A stretch of 64,000 nucleotides of DNA from Vibrio gazogenes (GCF_002196515.1 NZ_CP018836.1:372001-436000); one strand, 5' to 3'; positions 35,857 to 46,500 are shown, counted from the stretch's first letter. Numbers and translations are program-made. Notes: generated by a model not told the origin, from the letters alone.

Positions 35857-35888
35857 GCCGCTTTCTCAATCAAAGCGGCTTTTTTTTG
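35857..35888 (+). terminator. Intrinsic terminator after gap
   Basis: GCCGCTTT with AAAGCGGC, 7-nt loop, eight T residues. Confidence 0.92.
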
Positions 35889-35918
35889 CCTGCTATTCAA
35901 CACAGACGGTATCATGTC

Positions 35919-37529
35919 TCATGAGAATGAAGATAAAGCCACCAGCTCTCGGGTGTATTCATGTTGTGGGTTGGTAAAGAGTGTTTCAGTTTCTCCCTGT
36001 TCAATCATTTTCCCCTGACGCATCACGATGGTGTAATGACACAAGGATTTCACTACATTCAGATCATGACTGATAAATAAGTAGGTCAAACCGTGCTTTT
36101 CCTGCAACATTTTTAGTAAATCCAACACTTGCGCCTGAACGGTCCGATCAAGTGAAGATGTCGGTTCATCCAGTAGAATAAACCGAGGTTGTAAGATCAA
36201 TGCCCGAGCGATCGCAATCCGCTGTCGTTGACCACCGGAAAATTCATTGGGATAACGATAACGACTGTGTGGTTCAAGCCCAACTTCGAGCATCACGTCG
36301 CAAATCTTCTGATCGATCTCGGCATCACTCAAGCGCTGATGGACCCGCAACCCTTCACCTATCACTTGAGCAACCGACATTCTTGGGTTCAGTGCCGAGA
36401 ATGGATCCTGAAATACCACTTGCATCTGGTGACGGAAAGGCAGCATCCCCTGACGATCCAGTGACTGTAATTCAGTTTCCCGAAAGCGAATCGAACCCTC
36501 GGAATGCAGCAACTTCAAAATCGCGAGTCCGGTCGTTGACTTGCCGGATCCGCTCTCTCCGACCAAACCAATTGAATGACCTTCGCGCAGGTTGAACTGC
36601 ATATTCGTGACCGCTTTCACATGGCTGATCGTTCGCTTCAGTAAACCGCCTTTCAGCGCAAACCAGACTTTCAGATCTTGAACCTGAAGCAATGTTGGTG
36701 CGTGCTCAGAAACGGCAACCGGTTTTCCTCTGGGCTCGGCATGAATTAACTGATGGGTATAGGGATGTTGCGGGGCAGTAAACAGTTGTTGTGTTTCATT
36801 GGTTTCAACCAGACGCCCCTGTTGCATCACAGCAACTCGATCAGCGATTCGTCGGACAATACTCAGATCATGCGTAATGAACAGCATCGCCATTCCCAGC
36901 TCTTGTTGGAGCGCTTTCAGCAGGTCAAGAATCTGGGCTTGCACCGACACATCCAATGCGGTGGTCGGCTCATCGGCAATCAACAACTCCGGTTCATTGA
37001 TCAATGCCATCGCAATCATCACCCGCTGGCGCTCACCACCTGAAAGTTCATGCGGATAAGCATTAATTTTCGTTGCCGGTTCACGAATGCCAACCTTTTC
37101 TAACCAGTTCAACGCGATCGCTTCAGCTTGACGAGTTCGGGTTCCCCGATGAATTGTCAGTGTTTCTACCAACTGTCTGCCAACTTTATGGAGCGGGTTC
37201 AGTGATACCATCGGTTCTTGAAAAATCATGCCAATCCGTCCGCCACGGATCCCGCGTAATTGACGGGTAGAACAGGTTAATGTGTTGATACCATCGAAAA
37301 AGATTTCACCTTCGCAGTAGTGTGCCGCATGAAGTGGCAGCAACTTCAGAATCGCATTGGCTGTCACCGACTTTCCGGAGCCACTCTCACCAACCAGCGC
37401 CAGCGTCTCCCCCTTACGGATAGAGAAACTGACCTGATGCGTCACTTGTTCAATACGCTCTTGTTCGGCATGATCTTGACGACGAAAACCAATCGACAGG
37501 TTTTTTAAACTCAATACATCCTGGCTCAT
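35919..37529 (-). CDS. yejF: Peptide ABC transporter ATPase, duplicated (YejF)
   Basis: 536 aa with two ABC ATPase cassettes. First: GESGSGKS, LSGGERQRVMIAMAL, DEPTTALD. Second: GESGSGKST, FSGGQRQRIAIARAL, DEPTSSLD. Energises the YejABEF importer of oligopeptides (in E. coli, microcin C). Overlaps yejE by 4 nt. Last gene of the operon. Confidence 0.95.
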   Translation of the reverse strand: MSQDVLSLKNLSIGFRRQDHAEQERIEQVTHQVSFSIRKGETLALVGESGSGKSVTANAILKLLPLHAAHYCEGEIFFDGINTLTCSTRQLRGIRGGRIGMIFQEPMVSLNPLHKVGRQLVETLTIHRGTRTRQAEAIALNWLEKVGIREPATKINAYPHELSGGERQRVMIAMALINEPELLIADEPTTALDVSVQAQILDLLKALQQELGMAMLFITHDLSIVRRIADRVAVMQQGRLVETNETQQLFTAPQHPYTHQLIHAEPRGKPVAVSEHAPTLLQVQDLKVWFALKGGLLKRTISHVKAVTNMQFNLREGHSIGLVGESGSGKSTTGLAILKLLHSEGSIRFRETELQSLDRQGMLPFRHQMQVVFQDPFSALNPRMSVAQVIGEGLRVHQRLSDAEIDQKICDVMLEVGLEPHSRYRYPNEFSGGQRQRIAIARALILQPRFILLDEPTSSLDRTVQAQVLDLLKMLQEKHGLTYLFISHDLNVVKSLCHYTIVMRQGKMIEQGETETLFTNPQHEYTRELVALSSFS

Positions 37530-38569
37530 GTGCGTTTCCCGTATTGATGTGGGTCGAATGCATCTCGTACAGCTTCACCGATAAACACCAGCAAAGTCAG
37601 CATCAACGATAAAACGACAAAAGCGGATATCCCTAACCAAGGCGCCTGTAGATTCGCTTTCCCCTGCGCCAGCAGTTCTCCGAGTGACGGTGACCCAACC
37701 GGCAGACCGAATCCCAGAAAATCCAGAGACGTTAATGTCGTCACCGAACCGGAAAGGATAAATGGCATCATGGTCAATGATGCCACCATCGCATTCGGCA
37801 ACATATGACGTCGCATAATTTGGTGATCGGAGACGCCCATCGCCTGTGCTGCTCTGACATAATCAAAATTACGACACCGCAGAAATTCAGCCCGGACAAC
37901 ACCAACCAGACTCATCCAACTGAACAACACCATAATCCCCAGTAACCACCAGAAATTCGGTTCAACAAAACTAGACAGAATAATGAGCAAGAACAGTGTT
38001 GGCATGCCTGACCAAATCTCAATAAAACGCTGGCCGAACAAATCAATCCATCCGCCGTAATACCCCTGAATCGCACCAACCCCAACACCAATCACAGAAG
38101 AAACCAGCGTGAGTACAAACCCAAATAAGACCGAAATACGAAACCCATAGATAATCCGGGCTAAAACATCCCGCCCCTTATCATCTGTTCCGAGCCAGTT
38201 AACCGCATCCGGCGACGACGGGACACTGCCACTATCAATATTAAAATTGATAGTATCGTAGCTAAACCGAATCAGCGGCCAGACAATCATGCCTTTTTCG
38301 CGAATCAATCCATCAACATACGGATCGGTATAATCGGCTTCCGTCGGAAACTCACCACCAAACTGGGTTTCAGGGTACACATACATGATCGGGAAATACC
38401 AGTGATGGTCATAGGAAATGAAAAGTGGCTTATCATTGGCAATGAATTCAGCAAACAAACTGATCAGAAACAAGAGACTGAAAACCCAAAGTGACCAGTA
38501 ACCCCGTTTGCTTTTTTTGAAGCGTTGCCAACGCTCGGCATTCATTGGATTCATCTTAATCAACGCCAT
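37526..38569 (-). CDS. yejE: Peptide ABC transporter permease YejE
   Basis: 347 aa inner-membrane permease of the DppC type: one N-terminal span, a periplasmic stretch with the GTDDKGRDVLARIIYGFR motif, then five spans with the RAAQAMGVSDHQIMRRHMLPNA coupling loop. Abuts yejB. Confidence 0.95.
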   Translation of the reverse strand: MALIKMNPMNAERWQRFKKSKRGYWSLWVFSLLFLISLFAEFIANDKPLFISYDHHWYFPIMYVYPETQFGGEFPTEADYTDPYVDGLIREKGMIVWPLIRFSYDTINFNIDSGSVPSSPDAVNWLGTDDKGRDVLARIIYGFRISVLFGFVLTLVSSVIGVGVGAIQGYYGGWIDLFGQRFIEIWSGMPTLFLLIILSSFVEPNFWWLLGIMVLFSWMSLVGVVRAEFLRCRNFDYVRAAQAMGVSDHQIMRRHMLPNAMVASLTMMPFILSGSVTTLTSLDFLGFGLPVGSPSLGELLAQGKANLQAPWLGISAFVVLSLMLTLLVFIGEAVRDAFDPHQYGKRT

Positions 38570-39655
38570 TCAACGGGCCTCAAAATCAATACGCGGGTCA
38601 ACCCAGGTATACGTCAAGTCTGAAATGATACCCAACACTAACCCCAACAAAGTCATAATATAAAGAGAACTGAATACCACCGGATAATCCCGCTGGATTG
38701 TCGATTCAAATCCCAGCAAGCCAATACCGTTGAGTGAGAACATCACTTCAATCAACATGGAGCCGGTGAAGAAAATACTGATAAACGCACTGGGAAAACC
38801 CGCAATAATAATTAACATCGCATTCCGAAACACATGCTGATACAGAATACTGCGTTCATCCAACCCTTTTGCCCGAGCCGTGACCACATACTGTTTATTA
38901 ATCTCATCAAGAAATGAATTTTTCGTCAGCATGGTCAATGTCGCAAATCCACCGATCACCATCGCCAGAATCGGCAAGGTCAAATGCCAAAAGTAATCAC
39001 CAATTTGCTGATACCACGTCAGTTGTTCAAAATTGTCTGAGACTAACCCCCGCAGTGGAAACCAGTCGAAATAGTTGCCACTGGCAAAAACGATAATCAA
39101 CAGAATCGCAAACAGAAAACCGGGGATCGCATAACCGATGATAATCATGGCACTGGACCAAAGATCGAAGCGCGAACCATGGCGGATCGCTTTCATAATC
39201 CCAAGCGGGATCGAAATAAGGTAGATAATTAAGGTGCTCCACAGGCCCAACGAGATAGAAACCGGTAATCGCTCCTTGATCAGTGTAATGACATCCCCAC
39301 CCTTGAACAGGCTTTGGCCAAAGTTGAATGTGGCATAGTTTTTTAACATCTCAACATACCGTTCCAACAACGGCTTATCAAAACCGAACTGCCGTCTAAT
39401 CTCAGCAACGACTTCGGGATCGAGCCCTCTTGAGCCTTTGTATCCTGAATGCTCGGTTTTTTCGTCTGAAAGGGAAACATCATGATGACCACCGGTGAGC
39501 CGGTCCATCACCCCGGAACCGAGCCCTTGCATTTGCGCAATCGCCTGCTCCACAGGCCCACCAGGTGCAATTTGGATAATAAAAAAATTAATCGTGATAA
39601 TTGCCCACAATGTCGGGATCACTAATAACAACCGACGGAATATATATGCAGCCAT
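38570..39655 (-). CDS. yejB: Peptide ABC transporter permease YejB
   Basis: 361 aa permease of the DppB type, six spans, N terminus MAAYIFRRLLLVIPTLW. A large periplasmic loop follows the first span, and the coupling helix is TARAKGLDERSILYQHVFRNA. Stop and yejE start are adjacent (38570/38569). Confidence 0.95.
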   Translation of the reverse strand: MAAYIFRRLLLVIPTLWAIITINFFIIQIAPGGPVEQAIAQMQGLGSGVMDRLTGGHHDVSLSDEKTEHSGYKGSRGLDPEVVAEIRRQFGFDKPLLERYVEMLKNYATFNFGQSLFKGGDVITLIKERLPVSISLGLWSTLIIYLISIPLGIMKAIRHGSRFDLWSSAMIIIGYAIPGFLFAILLIIVFASGNYFDWFPLRGLVSDNFEQLTWYQQIGDYFWHLTLPILAMVIGGFATLTMLTKNSFLDEINKQYVVTARAKGLDERSILYQHVFRNAMLIIIAGFPSAFISIFFTGSMLIEVMFSLNGIGLLGFESTIQRDYPVVFSSLYIMTLLGLVLGIISDLTYTWVDPRIDFEAR

Positions 39656-39663
39656 AATGTCCT

Positions 39664-41484
39664 CTAATGGCTTTTATCGCTTGCCAACGCTTGTTCCTTC
39701 GCTGCTGAAACCCACCAGCTATCTACACCAAGCGAGTATTTTGGCATCACTTTCGGACGTTCAAACTTATCCCACATCGCAACATGATAGGTGCTGACAT
39801 ACCATTGGGGAATCATGTAAAAATTCCACTGCAATACCCGATCAAATGCACGCCCTAATGCGACCAGCTTTTGTGCATCATGCTGATTCGCGGCAATCTC
39901 TTCCGTGAGTTGATCGACGGCCGGATCGGAAACACCCGCCTGATTGTATGTTGAGTTGATGAAGCCGGAGTTCCAGACGATCATCAAATCCGACGACGGA
40001 TAAGCGTTCGCACTATATCCTCTTGAAATCATATCGAAGTCTCTGTCACGGAGACGTTTGGTGTATTGCGTTGTGTCCACGGTACGGATGTTCATTGTCA
40101 TACCCATCCGCTTTAAATTTTTCTGCAACGGGATCGCAATACGTTCATCGTTCGGATTATAAATTAGCAATTCAAATGTAAATGGCTGACCACTTTTCAT
40201 ATTGGTCATGATGCCATCTTTGATCTGCCATCCAGCCGCTTTAAGCAACCGGAAAGCTTGACGCATCTGAGCCCGAATCTGTCCGGAACCATCCGTTACA
40301 GGTGGTTGATATGCTTGGGTAAAAACCCGGGGCGGGATCTGACCTTTCAATGGATTCAGAATCGCCAGCTCAGCTTCAGATGGCAGCCCTTTCGCTTCAA
40401 ACTCTGTATTCTGGAAATAGCTTCTTGTCCGCGTATATTGGTTATAGAACATATGTTGATTCATCCACTGAAAATCCAGTGCATACGTCAACGCTTCTCT
40501 GACGCGTCGGTCCTGAAATACGGGCCGTGTAGTATTGAAAACAAACCCTTTTGCCGGTGCCGGTTTCTGATGCGGAATTTCTTCTTTGATAATATGACCA
40601 TTGTCGAAATTCACGCCTTTATATGCGGTTACCCACTGTTTGGCACTGGTTTCCTGGCGAAAATCAAATTCACCTGATTTGAACGCCTCCAACATGACCG
40701 TATCATCCCGATAGTAATCATACTGAACCACCTTAAAGTTATTCCGTCCGACATTTACCGGTAAGTCACGCGCCCAATAATCATCAACCAAACCGTAAGT
40801 AATACTTTGCCCCATTTTATAATCGATGATTTTATAGGCACCACTACCGACCGGTGGCGTCGCCAGCGGCTCGGCAAAGTTCTTATCTTTCCAAAAATGT
40901 GCGGGTAAAATCGGAAGCGTTTCAGCAATGCTGAACAGTTTCTCCCGATTCGGTTGTGACATTTCAAACCGAACGGTCCGATCATTGAGTGCTTTTACTA
41001 CTTTGACATCTTTATAATAAACGCGGAATTGAGGCACACCTTCGGTGTTCAGTTTGTTAAAACTAAATGCGACATCATGGGCTGTAATCGGCTGCCCATC
41101 ATGAAACCGGGCCTTCGGATTTAAGTCGGCTTCAAGCCAAAGGTAATCATCCGAATAACGAATCTTGGTCGCAATTAACGGGTAGTAGGTATCGATTTCA
41201 TCACTGGGAGAAAACATTAAGCTATCGTATAGCTCTCCACTGGCAACCGCCGGGACACCCCGTGAAGCGTAGCGATTAAAATTATCGAACGTCCCGATTT
41301 GACCATAAATGACTTTGCCATATTTCGGGGCGTGCGGATTAACATAATCGAAGTGCTTGAAATTCTCAGGATATTTCGCCTGACCATACCCAACCAAACG
41401 GGTCGTTTCAATAACTTTGCCAAAACTGGCCATACTGAATATCATCAAGCCACAACTCAATAAAGCCAGTCTTACTTTACCCAT
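39664..41484 (-). CDS. yejA: Peptide-binding protein YejA
   Basis: 606 aa periplasmic solute-binding protein (SBP_bac_5) with signal peptide ending ASFG. The family region PHAPKYGKVIYGQIGTFDN follows. Captures the peptide for the YejBEF membrane complex. AGGAA ribosome site; 8 nt before yejB and 13 nt after the nudix gene. Confidence 0.94.
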   Translation of the reverse strand: MGKVRLALLSCGLMIFSMASFGKVIETTRLVGYGQAKYPENFKHFDYVNPHAPKYGKVIYGQIGTFDNFNRYASRGVPAVASGELYDSLMFSPSDEIDTYYPLIATKIRYSDDYLWLEADLNPKARFHDGQPITAHDVAFSFNKLNTEGVPQFRVYYKDVKVVKALNDRTVRFEMSQPNREKLFSIAETLPILPAHFWKDKNFAEPLATPPVGSGAYKIIDYKMGQSITYGLVDDYWARDLPVNVGRNNFKVVQYDYYRDDTVMLEAFKSGEFDFRQETSAKQWVTAYKGVNFDNGHIIKEEIPHQKPAPAKGFVFNTTRPVFQDRRVREALTYALDFQWMNQHMFYNQYTRTRSYFQNTEFEAKGLPSEAELAILNPLKGQIPPRVFTQAYQPPVTDGSGQIRAQMRQAFRLLKAAGWQIKDGIMTNMKSGQPFTFELLIYNPNDERIAIPLQKNLKRMGMTMNIRTVDTTQYTKRLRDRDFDMISRGYSANAYPSSDLMIVWNSGFINSTYNQAGVSDPAVDQLTEEIAANQHDAQKLVALGRAFDRVLQWNFYMIPQWYVSTYHVAMWDKFERPKVMPKYSLGVDSWWVSAAKEQALASDKSH

Positions 41485-41497
41485 ATGATTACTTTTC

Positions 41498-42022
41498 CTA
41501 AATCAATAATTCTTTTGCAGCCAACCGGAGTAGAAATGTTTCCCGCTCCAAATTCTCCCCATGATGGGACGGATCCATCAACGCCTGCTCATTATGAGCA
41601 ATTGCCTGATGAATATCGAGCCAAACTGGACGACTTCCGTTCTGGATCTCATAATTTTCCGGTGTTGGTTCTTTGAGTTGATCAGCAACTTTACAGGCAT
41701 AACAATAAGAAACGACATGCTCAACCTGTCCAGCTTCAGTACCTTTCGGGCGAAACTCTTCATAAATGCCTAAAGGTTGGATATTGTGTACATTGTAGGC
41801 ACCAGTTTCTTCTTGTAGCTCTCGAACCATGCCAACAATCGGATCTTCACCGTCTCTTAACCCCCCTCCCGGTAGACTGTAATCATCAAAACGGTCGGTA
41901 TACAGCGCTAAAATTTCGTTCTGCTTGTTCAGCACAATCGCTCGGCTAGCCAAACGAACTTGTGTCTGAAAATCCTTCTGGGCTTGCACCTCAGGATCGA
42001 CTGATGTGGCCAGATGTTTCAT
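41498..42022 (-). CDS. Nudix hydrolase
   Basis: 174 aa from ATG 42022, selected because AAGGAG lies 8 nt upstream. The frame continues 20 codons further up. Full nudix box from GGLRDGED to RELQEETGA (about residues 53-74): pyrophosphohydrolase acting on a nucleoside diphosphate derivative, substrate unknown. First gene of the yej operon by spacing. Confidence 0.9.
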   Translation of the reverse strand: MKHLATSVDPEVQAQKDFQTQVRLASRAIVLNKQNEILALYTDRFDDYSLPGGGLRDGEDPIVGMVRELQEETGAYNVHNIQPLGIYEEFRPKGTEAGQVEHVVSYCYACKVADQLKEPTPENYEIQNGSRPVWLDIHQAIAHNEQALMDPSHHGENLERETFLLRLAAKELLI

Positions 42023-42320
42023 AAAGGCTTCTCCTTGTCTGTCCTTGCTAATGAATTGCAAATACTGATGACCAGTCGTCATAAAAATCGGTCATGAAAA
42101 ACAATAAGTTAGCAAAAAATAAAATGCAACATTTTCAGTACTTCGAGTGCCATATCTCGAAGCAAGCCGGAACAAAATACCATGAACCAAGGATGATTAC
42201 TGTTCGATCTGGCATATTTTCTTAATTCGCACTGTAACACCAGATCAGTGCAACAATTTATACAATATGTCTTTGATTAATAAAACAATATATAACTATT
42301 ATCAATAATAGGTGACTACT

Positions 42321-43028
42321 ATGAAAAATCAACACTCGTCGTCATCGATTCATGCTCAACATGAACAACACGAGAAAACGAAGCAAATATGGATTGATAC
42401 CGGTCTGTTGATACTGGGCGTGCTCGGATCAAGTCTACTGGCAATTGCCTGTCTCTGGCTCGATTATCTATACGGAGACCACTATATCGGTGAGACCTCA
42501 GTTACCGAATATGTTCAACAAATTCTCTTGGGTATCGCGGTCATCGCATTTTATCGGATCAAAGTTGGTCATGAGACCTTGCGTCATGCAGCAATCCTAA
42601 TCAGCGGCTTTTTTATGGTCTTATTCATCCGAGAACTCGATTTTCTGTTTGATCATATATGGCATGGTTTCTGGGTTTACCCGGCAGTTCTTGTGACTCT
42701 CGGCGCTTTGGCTTATGCATGGAAAGGGAAAGATCAGGTATTTCATGAAATGGCTGAAATTCTCAGCGTCCCCAATATGCGCTTGTTGGTCTGTAGTGTC
42801 ATCATCTTAATTTCGTTTTCGCGATTATTTGGGATGGGAAGTTTCTGGCATATGGTCATGCAGGAAGACTATATCCGCAATGTGAAAAACATTGTTGAAG
42901 AAGGGACTGAATTGCTGTGTTATGCGCTTATCAGTTATTCGGCAGTCTCAACCCAGCTCTATATAAAAATCCGCTATGCTGCGCAACAGCACAAGCAAAT
43001 CAATGTCAATGAAAGTATTTATCATTAA
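42321..43028 (+). CDS. Unrecognised six-span inner-membrane protein
   Basis: 235 aa from ATG 42321 (AGGTGA just upstream). A histidine- and serine-rich cytosolic N terminus (about 1-22) precedes roughly six hydrophobic segments. Charged motif FIRELDFLFDHIWHGFW inside the membrane region and NIVEEGTELLCYALISYSA near the end. I recognise no transporter or enzyme family. Single gene. Confidence 0.7.
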   Translation: MKNQHSSSSIHAQHEQHEKTKQIWIDTGLLILGVLGSSLLAIACLWLDYLYGDHYIGETSVTEYVQQILLGIAVIAFYRIKVGHETLRHAAILISGFFMVLFIRELDFLFDHIWHGFWVYPAVLVTLGALAYAWKGKDQVFHEMAEILSVPNMRLLVCSVIILISFSRLFGMGSFWHMVMQEDYIRNVKNIVEEGTELLCYALISYSAVSTQLYIKIRYAAQQHKQINVNESIYH

Positions 43029-43151
43029 ATAGACAAACGTATCTAAGTCTTACCAGCGGGAGGTTTCATATCAACCATGAAGCCTCCCGACGTTTTTATC
43101 GACAGGCTCACCCTATCCGATTCATATTAATCAAGTGACTGACAAACCGAC

Positions 43152-43868
43152 TCATTGGGACAAATGCGCAGCATTTGAAGTCACGGTTAAAGTATCATGT
43201 CGCCATATGGTAATCTCAGCAGCAACAGGATGCTTACCACGATACACTTTTCTTTCAATCACAATCGCCGGAGTCCCCGGAGCAGCATGAAGCATCACCG
43301 CTGTTTCGCCGCTCAGGCAGCCAACAGTGACGCTGTCATTCACATGAATATCATGCAGTGATTCTCGTTGCCGAAGCCATGCAAATAACTCTTGCGCAAC
43401 ATCGCAATCCTGTGCTGCATGTTTCTCAGCATGAACCCAGTAACGAACCAGACAAACCGGCCGCTTCTCCAGATAACGCAACATTTCGACGGCATATACT
43501 TCAGCAAACGGCCCTAATTGGAGCCAGCCACTCACCTGTTTATTCGCCAGCGTATTTTTTGCACGAATGACCGACAGGCTCGCTTGCCGTCCCTGATTTT
43601 CTGCCAAAACCAGAAAATCTTCAGCCATTGATAGAGGGAAGTCGATCCGCGGTGGCGCAATAAACCAGCCCCGCCGATCTTCCCGATAAATCAATCCTTC
43701 GGTCTCCAGCAACGACAAAGCTTCACGCAACGTTACCCGGGTTGTGGCAAATGTTTCAGCCAGTTGCCGCTCTGAAGGCAATTTCTGCCCAGCGGCCAAC
43801 ATGCCCTGCTCTATTTGTTCGGCAATGGTTTCTTTAATTTTAATGTATTGCACGGATAACCAACTCAA
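43152..43868 (-). CDS. GntR/HutC-family regulator with UTRA domain
   Basis: 238 aa: N-terminal winged helix (KLPSERQLAETFATTRVTLREALSLLETEGLIYREDRRGWFI) and C-terminal UTRA effector domain (about 90-235) of the kind that binds sugar or phosphonate ligands. Start is TTG 43868 without a good ribosome site; GTG 43853 is possible. A palindrome sits directly in front (43870-43882), as for autorepression. Confidence 0.88.
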   Translation of the reverse strand: MSWLSVQYIKIKETIAEQIEQGMLAAGQKLPSERQLAETFATTRVTLREALSLLETEGLIYREDRRGWFIAPPRIDFPLSMAEDFLVLAENQGRQASLSVIRAKNTLANKQVSGWLQLGPFAEVYAVEMLRYLEKRPVCLVRYWVHAEKHAAQDCDVAQELFAWLRQRESLHDIHVNDSVTVGCLSGETAVMLHAAPGTPAIVIERKVYRGKHPVAAEITIWRHDTLTVTSNAAHLSQ

Positions 43869-43869
43869 A

Positions 43870-43882
43870 GTGACATTGTCAC
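43870..43882. promoter_or_regulatory. Palindrome GTGAC-ATT-GTCAC before the GntR gene
   Basis: Perfect 5-bp arms immediately upstream of the start codon, where binding would block initiation. The identical 13-mer (inverse) recurs at 52515 before sseA. Confidence 0.5.
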
Positions 43883-43988
43883 AAAAACAAAACGAATACT
43901 CTCAATTTAACGGGCTTTCTCTGCGGATACAATGAGATATTTTTTCGTGATACCGAACAAACCATGTCCGGTAGGATTCAGATGACAT

Positions 43989-44663
43989 TCAGGCAAAAAT
44001 CACCGCTGATAATTCGGTTAAAGATTGAATTTCATAGTGACAAACAACATGGTCGGGAATCGATTGCTGAGCGGTATTCAACCAGCAAGTGGTAAACCCA
44101 TATTGGTGACCACCCAATATATCAGCCACTGGATTGTCACCGACCATCAGCACTCGACTTTTGTCAGGATAACCGATCTGTTGATGTGTATAGGCAAAAA
44201 TTGCCGGATCCGGCTTGGCGACACCGACCAGTTCAGAAACTGTCACTTGAGCAAAAGAATCCGTCAGGCCGTGCTTTTCCAGACGGTGGTACTGTAAATC
44301 GATAAAACCATTGGTGATAATCCCGAGCTGAACCTGCCCGCGTAGCTGTTCCAGTAAAGCTCCGGCTCCGGGCAGTAATGTCGAGATCTCCGCCATTGCC
44401 TGAAAAAAACGGAGGTTCAATGCTTCGGTCGTCTGACCAAGCCGTGCAGCCCACGTCGTAAAACGCTGATGTTTCAGTGTTGCCGCATCAATTTTTCCAT
44501 CTTGATAATCGCGCCATAACTGCTGATTTTGTGCTTGATATTGGTTGAAATCTTCAGTAGTGAAATCCACACCAAAACTGGAAAACATGTTCTTCAGCCC
44601 GGTAAACGCATCAAAATGAAATAAAGTTTCATCCGCGTCGAATAAGATCCAGTCAAACTTCAT
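43989..44663 (-). CDS. yjjG: HAD pyrimidine 5'-nucleotidase YjjG
   Basis: 224 aa from ATG 44663 (AAGGA 7 nt upstream). HAD-superfamily phosphatase: nucleophile region WILFDADETLFHFDA, GIITNGF, VGVAKPDP and MVGDNPVADILGG. YjjG dephosphorylates dUMP and noncanonical pyrimidine nucleotides, a house-cleaning role in the cytosol. Confidence 0.92.
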   Translation of the reverse strand: MKFDWILFDADETLFHFDAFTGLKNMFSSFGVDFTTEDFNQYQAQNQQLWRDYQDGKIDAATLKHQRFTTWAARLGQTTEALNLRFFQAMAEISTLLPGAGALLEQLRGQVQLGIITNGFIDLQYHRLEKHGLTDSFAQVTVSELVGVAKPDPAIFAYTHQQIGYPDKSRVLMVGDNPVADILGGHQYGFTTCWLNTAQQSIPDHVVCHYEIQSLTELSAVIFA

Positions 44664-44800
44664 AAAATATCCTTTTGTATCATACAACTCACCCTCACAA
44701 TGCATCTATCGATCATTTGTGTACAATCAGTTTATACTGTTTTTGAATTTGCTATAATCCCTCACTAAAGAAACTAACTGTTTCCTATAGGTTAACATTC

Positions 44801-45748
44801 ATGATCAGCCCTAAATTTTCTTCCTTACCGATTTTCGTTGCAGTGGTCGAATCGGGCAGCTTTTCCGCAGCAGCAAATCAGCTCAACATAACGAAATCAG
44901 CGGTCAGTAAACGTCTGACTCAGCTCGAAGAGATGCTTGGTGTACGGTTATTTCATCGTACCACACGAAAAATTCATCTGACCGAAGCGGGAGAAAGACT
45001 TTATTTTTATGCTTCTCAGTCCCTGTCTTATGCAAAACAAGGGCTGGATTCGGTGTTAGAACTTCAGGGGGAACCTCAAGGGAAACTGAAGATTGCGACC
45101 CCGATGTCGTTTGGCGTCCGGCATATTGCCCCTTATGTCAGTGAATTTATGAAGCAGTATCCGAAACTCGAGATCGAGATCGAGCTTGAAGATCAAATGG
45201 TTGATCTGCTCCAAGGCGGATTCGACCTCGCGATCAGAATCGGCCGTTTACCCATGTCGAATATGATTGCCAAACGCCTTACCGACTGTCAATCCGTGCT
45301 GTGTGCATCTCCTGAGTATGTTGCTCGGTCCGGATTTCCGGAACACCCTGCGGATCTGCATCATCATAACTGTCTGATCTATTCATACTTTCGTGGCGGA
45401 CAAGCCTGGACATTCCACCAGCGAGACAAAGAATATAAAGTCGTTCCTAAAGGGAATCTGGTTATGAATAACAGTGAAGGCATTCGCCGGGCAGCTTTGG
45501 ACGGTTTGGGTATTGCCCAACTTCCGACATTTATGATCGGTAAAGATTTAACCGCAGGGCTTCTGGTCCCCGTCATGTCTCGCTATCAGTTACCGAATCA
45601 TGCCGTTTATGCGGTCTATCCAGACAGACAATATCTGCCGCATAAAGTACGCCTTTTTATTGACTTCATTCAATCACGATTCGGCATCGATACACCATAT
45701 TGGGATCAAGCGCTGAAACAGATTGAACCGACAGTCTCAGCACAGTAA
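44801..45748 (+). CDS. LysR-family regulator
   Basis: 315 aa with N-terminal winged helix (SLPIFVAVVESGSFSAAANQLNITKSAVSKRL) and effector domain of the DhcR/AaeR-like branch (KLKIATPMSFG, DLAIRIGRL). Divergent from yjjG. elbB follows 60 nt downstream in the same direction; regulation of it is only a positional guess. Confidence 0.88.
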   Translation: MISPKFSSLPIFVAVVESGSFSAAANQLNITKSAVSKRLTQLEEMLGVRLFHRTTRKIHLTEAGERLYFYASQSLSYAKQGLDSVLELQGEPQGKLKIATPMSFGVRHIAPYVSEFMKQYPKLEIEIELEDQMVDLLQGGFDLAIRIGRLPMSNMIAKRLTDCQSVLCASPEYVARSGFPEHPADLHHHNCLIYSYFRGGQAWTFHQRDKEYKVVPKGNLVMNNSEGIRRAALDGLGIAQLPTFMIGKDLTAGLLVPVMSRYQLPNHAVYAVYPDRQYLPHKVRLFIDFIQSRFGIDTPYWDQALKQIEPTVSAQ

Positions 45749-45808
45749 AAATCATGCTAGGCTTATACACAAATTATGACTCAATTGAATAACAGAAAGG
45801 ATTACAAC

Positions 45809-46459
45809 ATGAAAAAGATAGCTGTCATTTTAAGCGGTTGCGGTGTCTTCGATGGAGCGGAGATCCACGAGAGTGTTCTGGCACTGCTTGCTATCGAACG
45901 TCAAGGTGCTAGCTGGCATTGTTTTGCTCCCGATATTGAGCAACACCACGTTATCAACCACAAAACCGGTGATGTGACCGAAGAGAAAAGAAATGTACTG
46001 ACAGAGTCTGCCCGCATCGCTCGGGGCCAGATTACCGACCTGTCGACCATCAATCCCACCGACTATGATGCACTGCTGTTACCGGGTGGATTCGGTGCTG
46101 CGAAAAATCTGACAGACTTTGCGATCAATGGCGCAGAATGCAGTATCAACACTCACGTCGCTTCTGCATGTCGTGCGTTCGCCCAGTCAGGAAAACCTGC
46201 CGGTTATTTGTGCATTGCCCCAGCGATTATCCCCATGATTTACGAAGCAGGCGTTCGTGGCACAATCGGTCATGATCCCAATACAGCCGCAGCGTTTCAG
46301 GCACTCGGTGGCGAACACATCGATTGTCCGGTGGACGATATTGTTTATGACGAGCGCTACAACGTATTATCTACACCAGCCTATATGTTGGCTGGCAGTA
46401 TTTCAGAAGCCGCCTCAGGCATCGATAAACTGGTCAAGAAACTCGTCGAGCTGGCTTAA
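45809..46459 (+). CDS. elbB: DJ-1/PfpI-like glyoxalase ElbB
   Basis: 216 aa from ATG 45809 (AAAGGA upstream). The class I glutamine amidotransferase-like fold has the ILSGCGVFDGAEIHE start, LLLPGGFGAAKNLTDFA and the HVASACRAFAQSGKP region. Annotated as isoprenoid biosynthesis glyoxalase; weak glyoxalase activity is known for the family. Confidence 0.92.
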   Translation: MKKIAVILSGCGVFDGAEIHESVLALLAIERQGASWHCFAPDIEQHHVINHKTGDVTEEKRNVLTESARIARGQITDLSTINPTDYDALLLPGGFGAAKNLTDFAINGAECSINTHVASACRAFAQSGKPAGYLCIAPAIIPMIYEAGVRGTIGHDPNTAAAFQALGGEHIDCPVDDIVYDERYNVLSTPAYMLAGSISEAASGIDKLVKKLVELA

Positions 46460-46500
46460 GCATTTCAGATCATATTGATTCACAAAGAATCAGATGACTA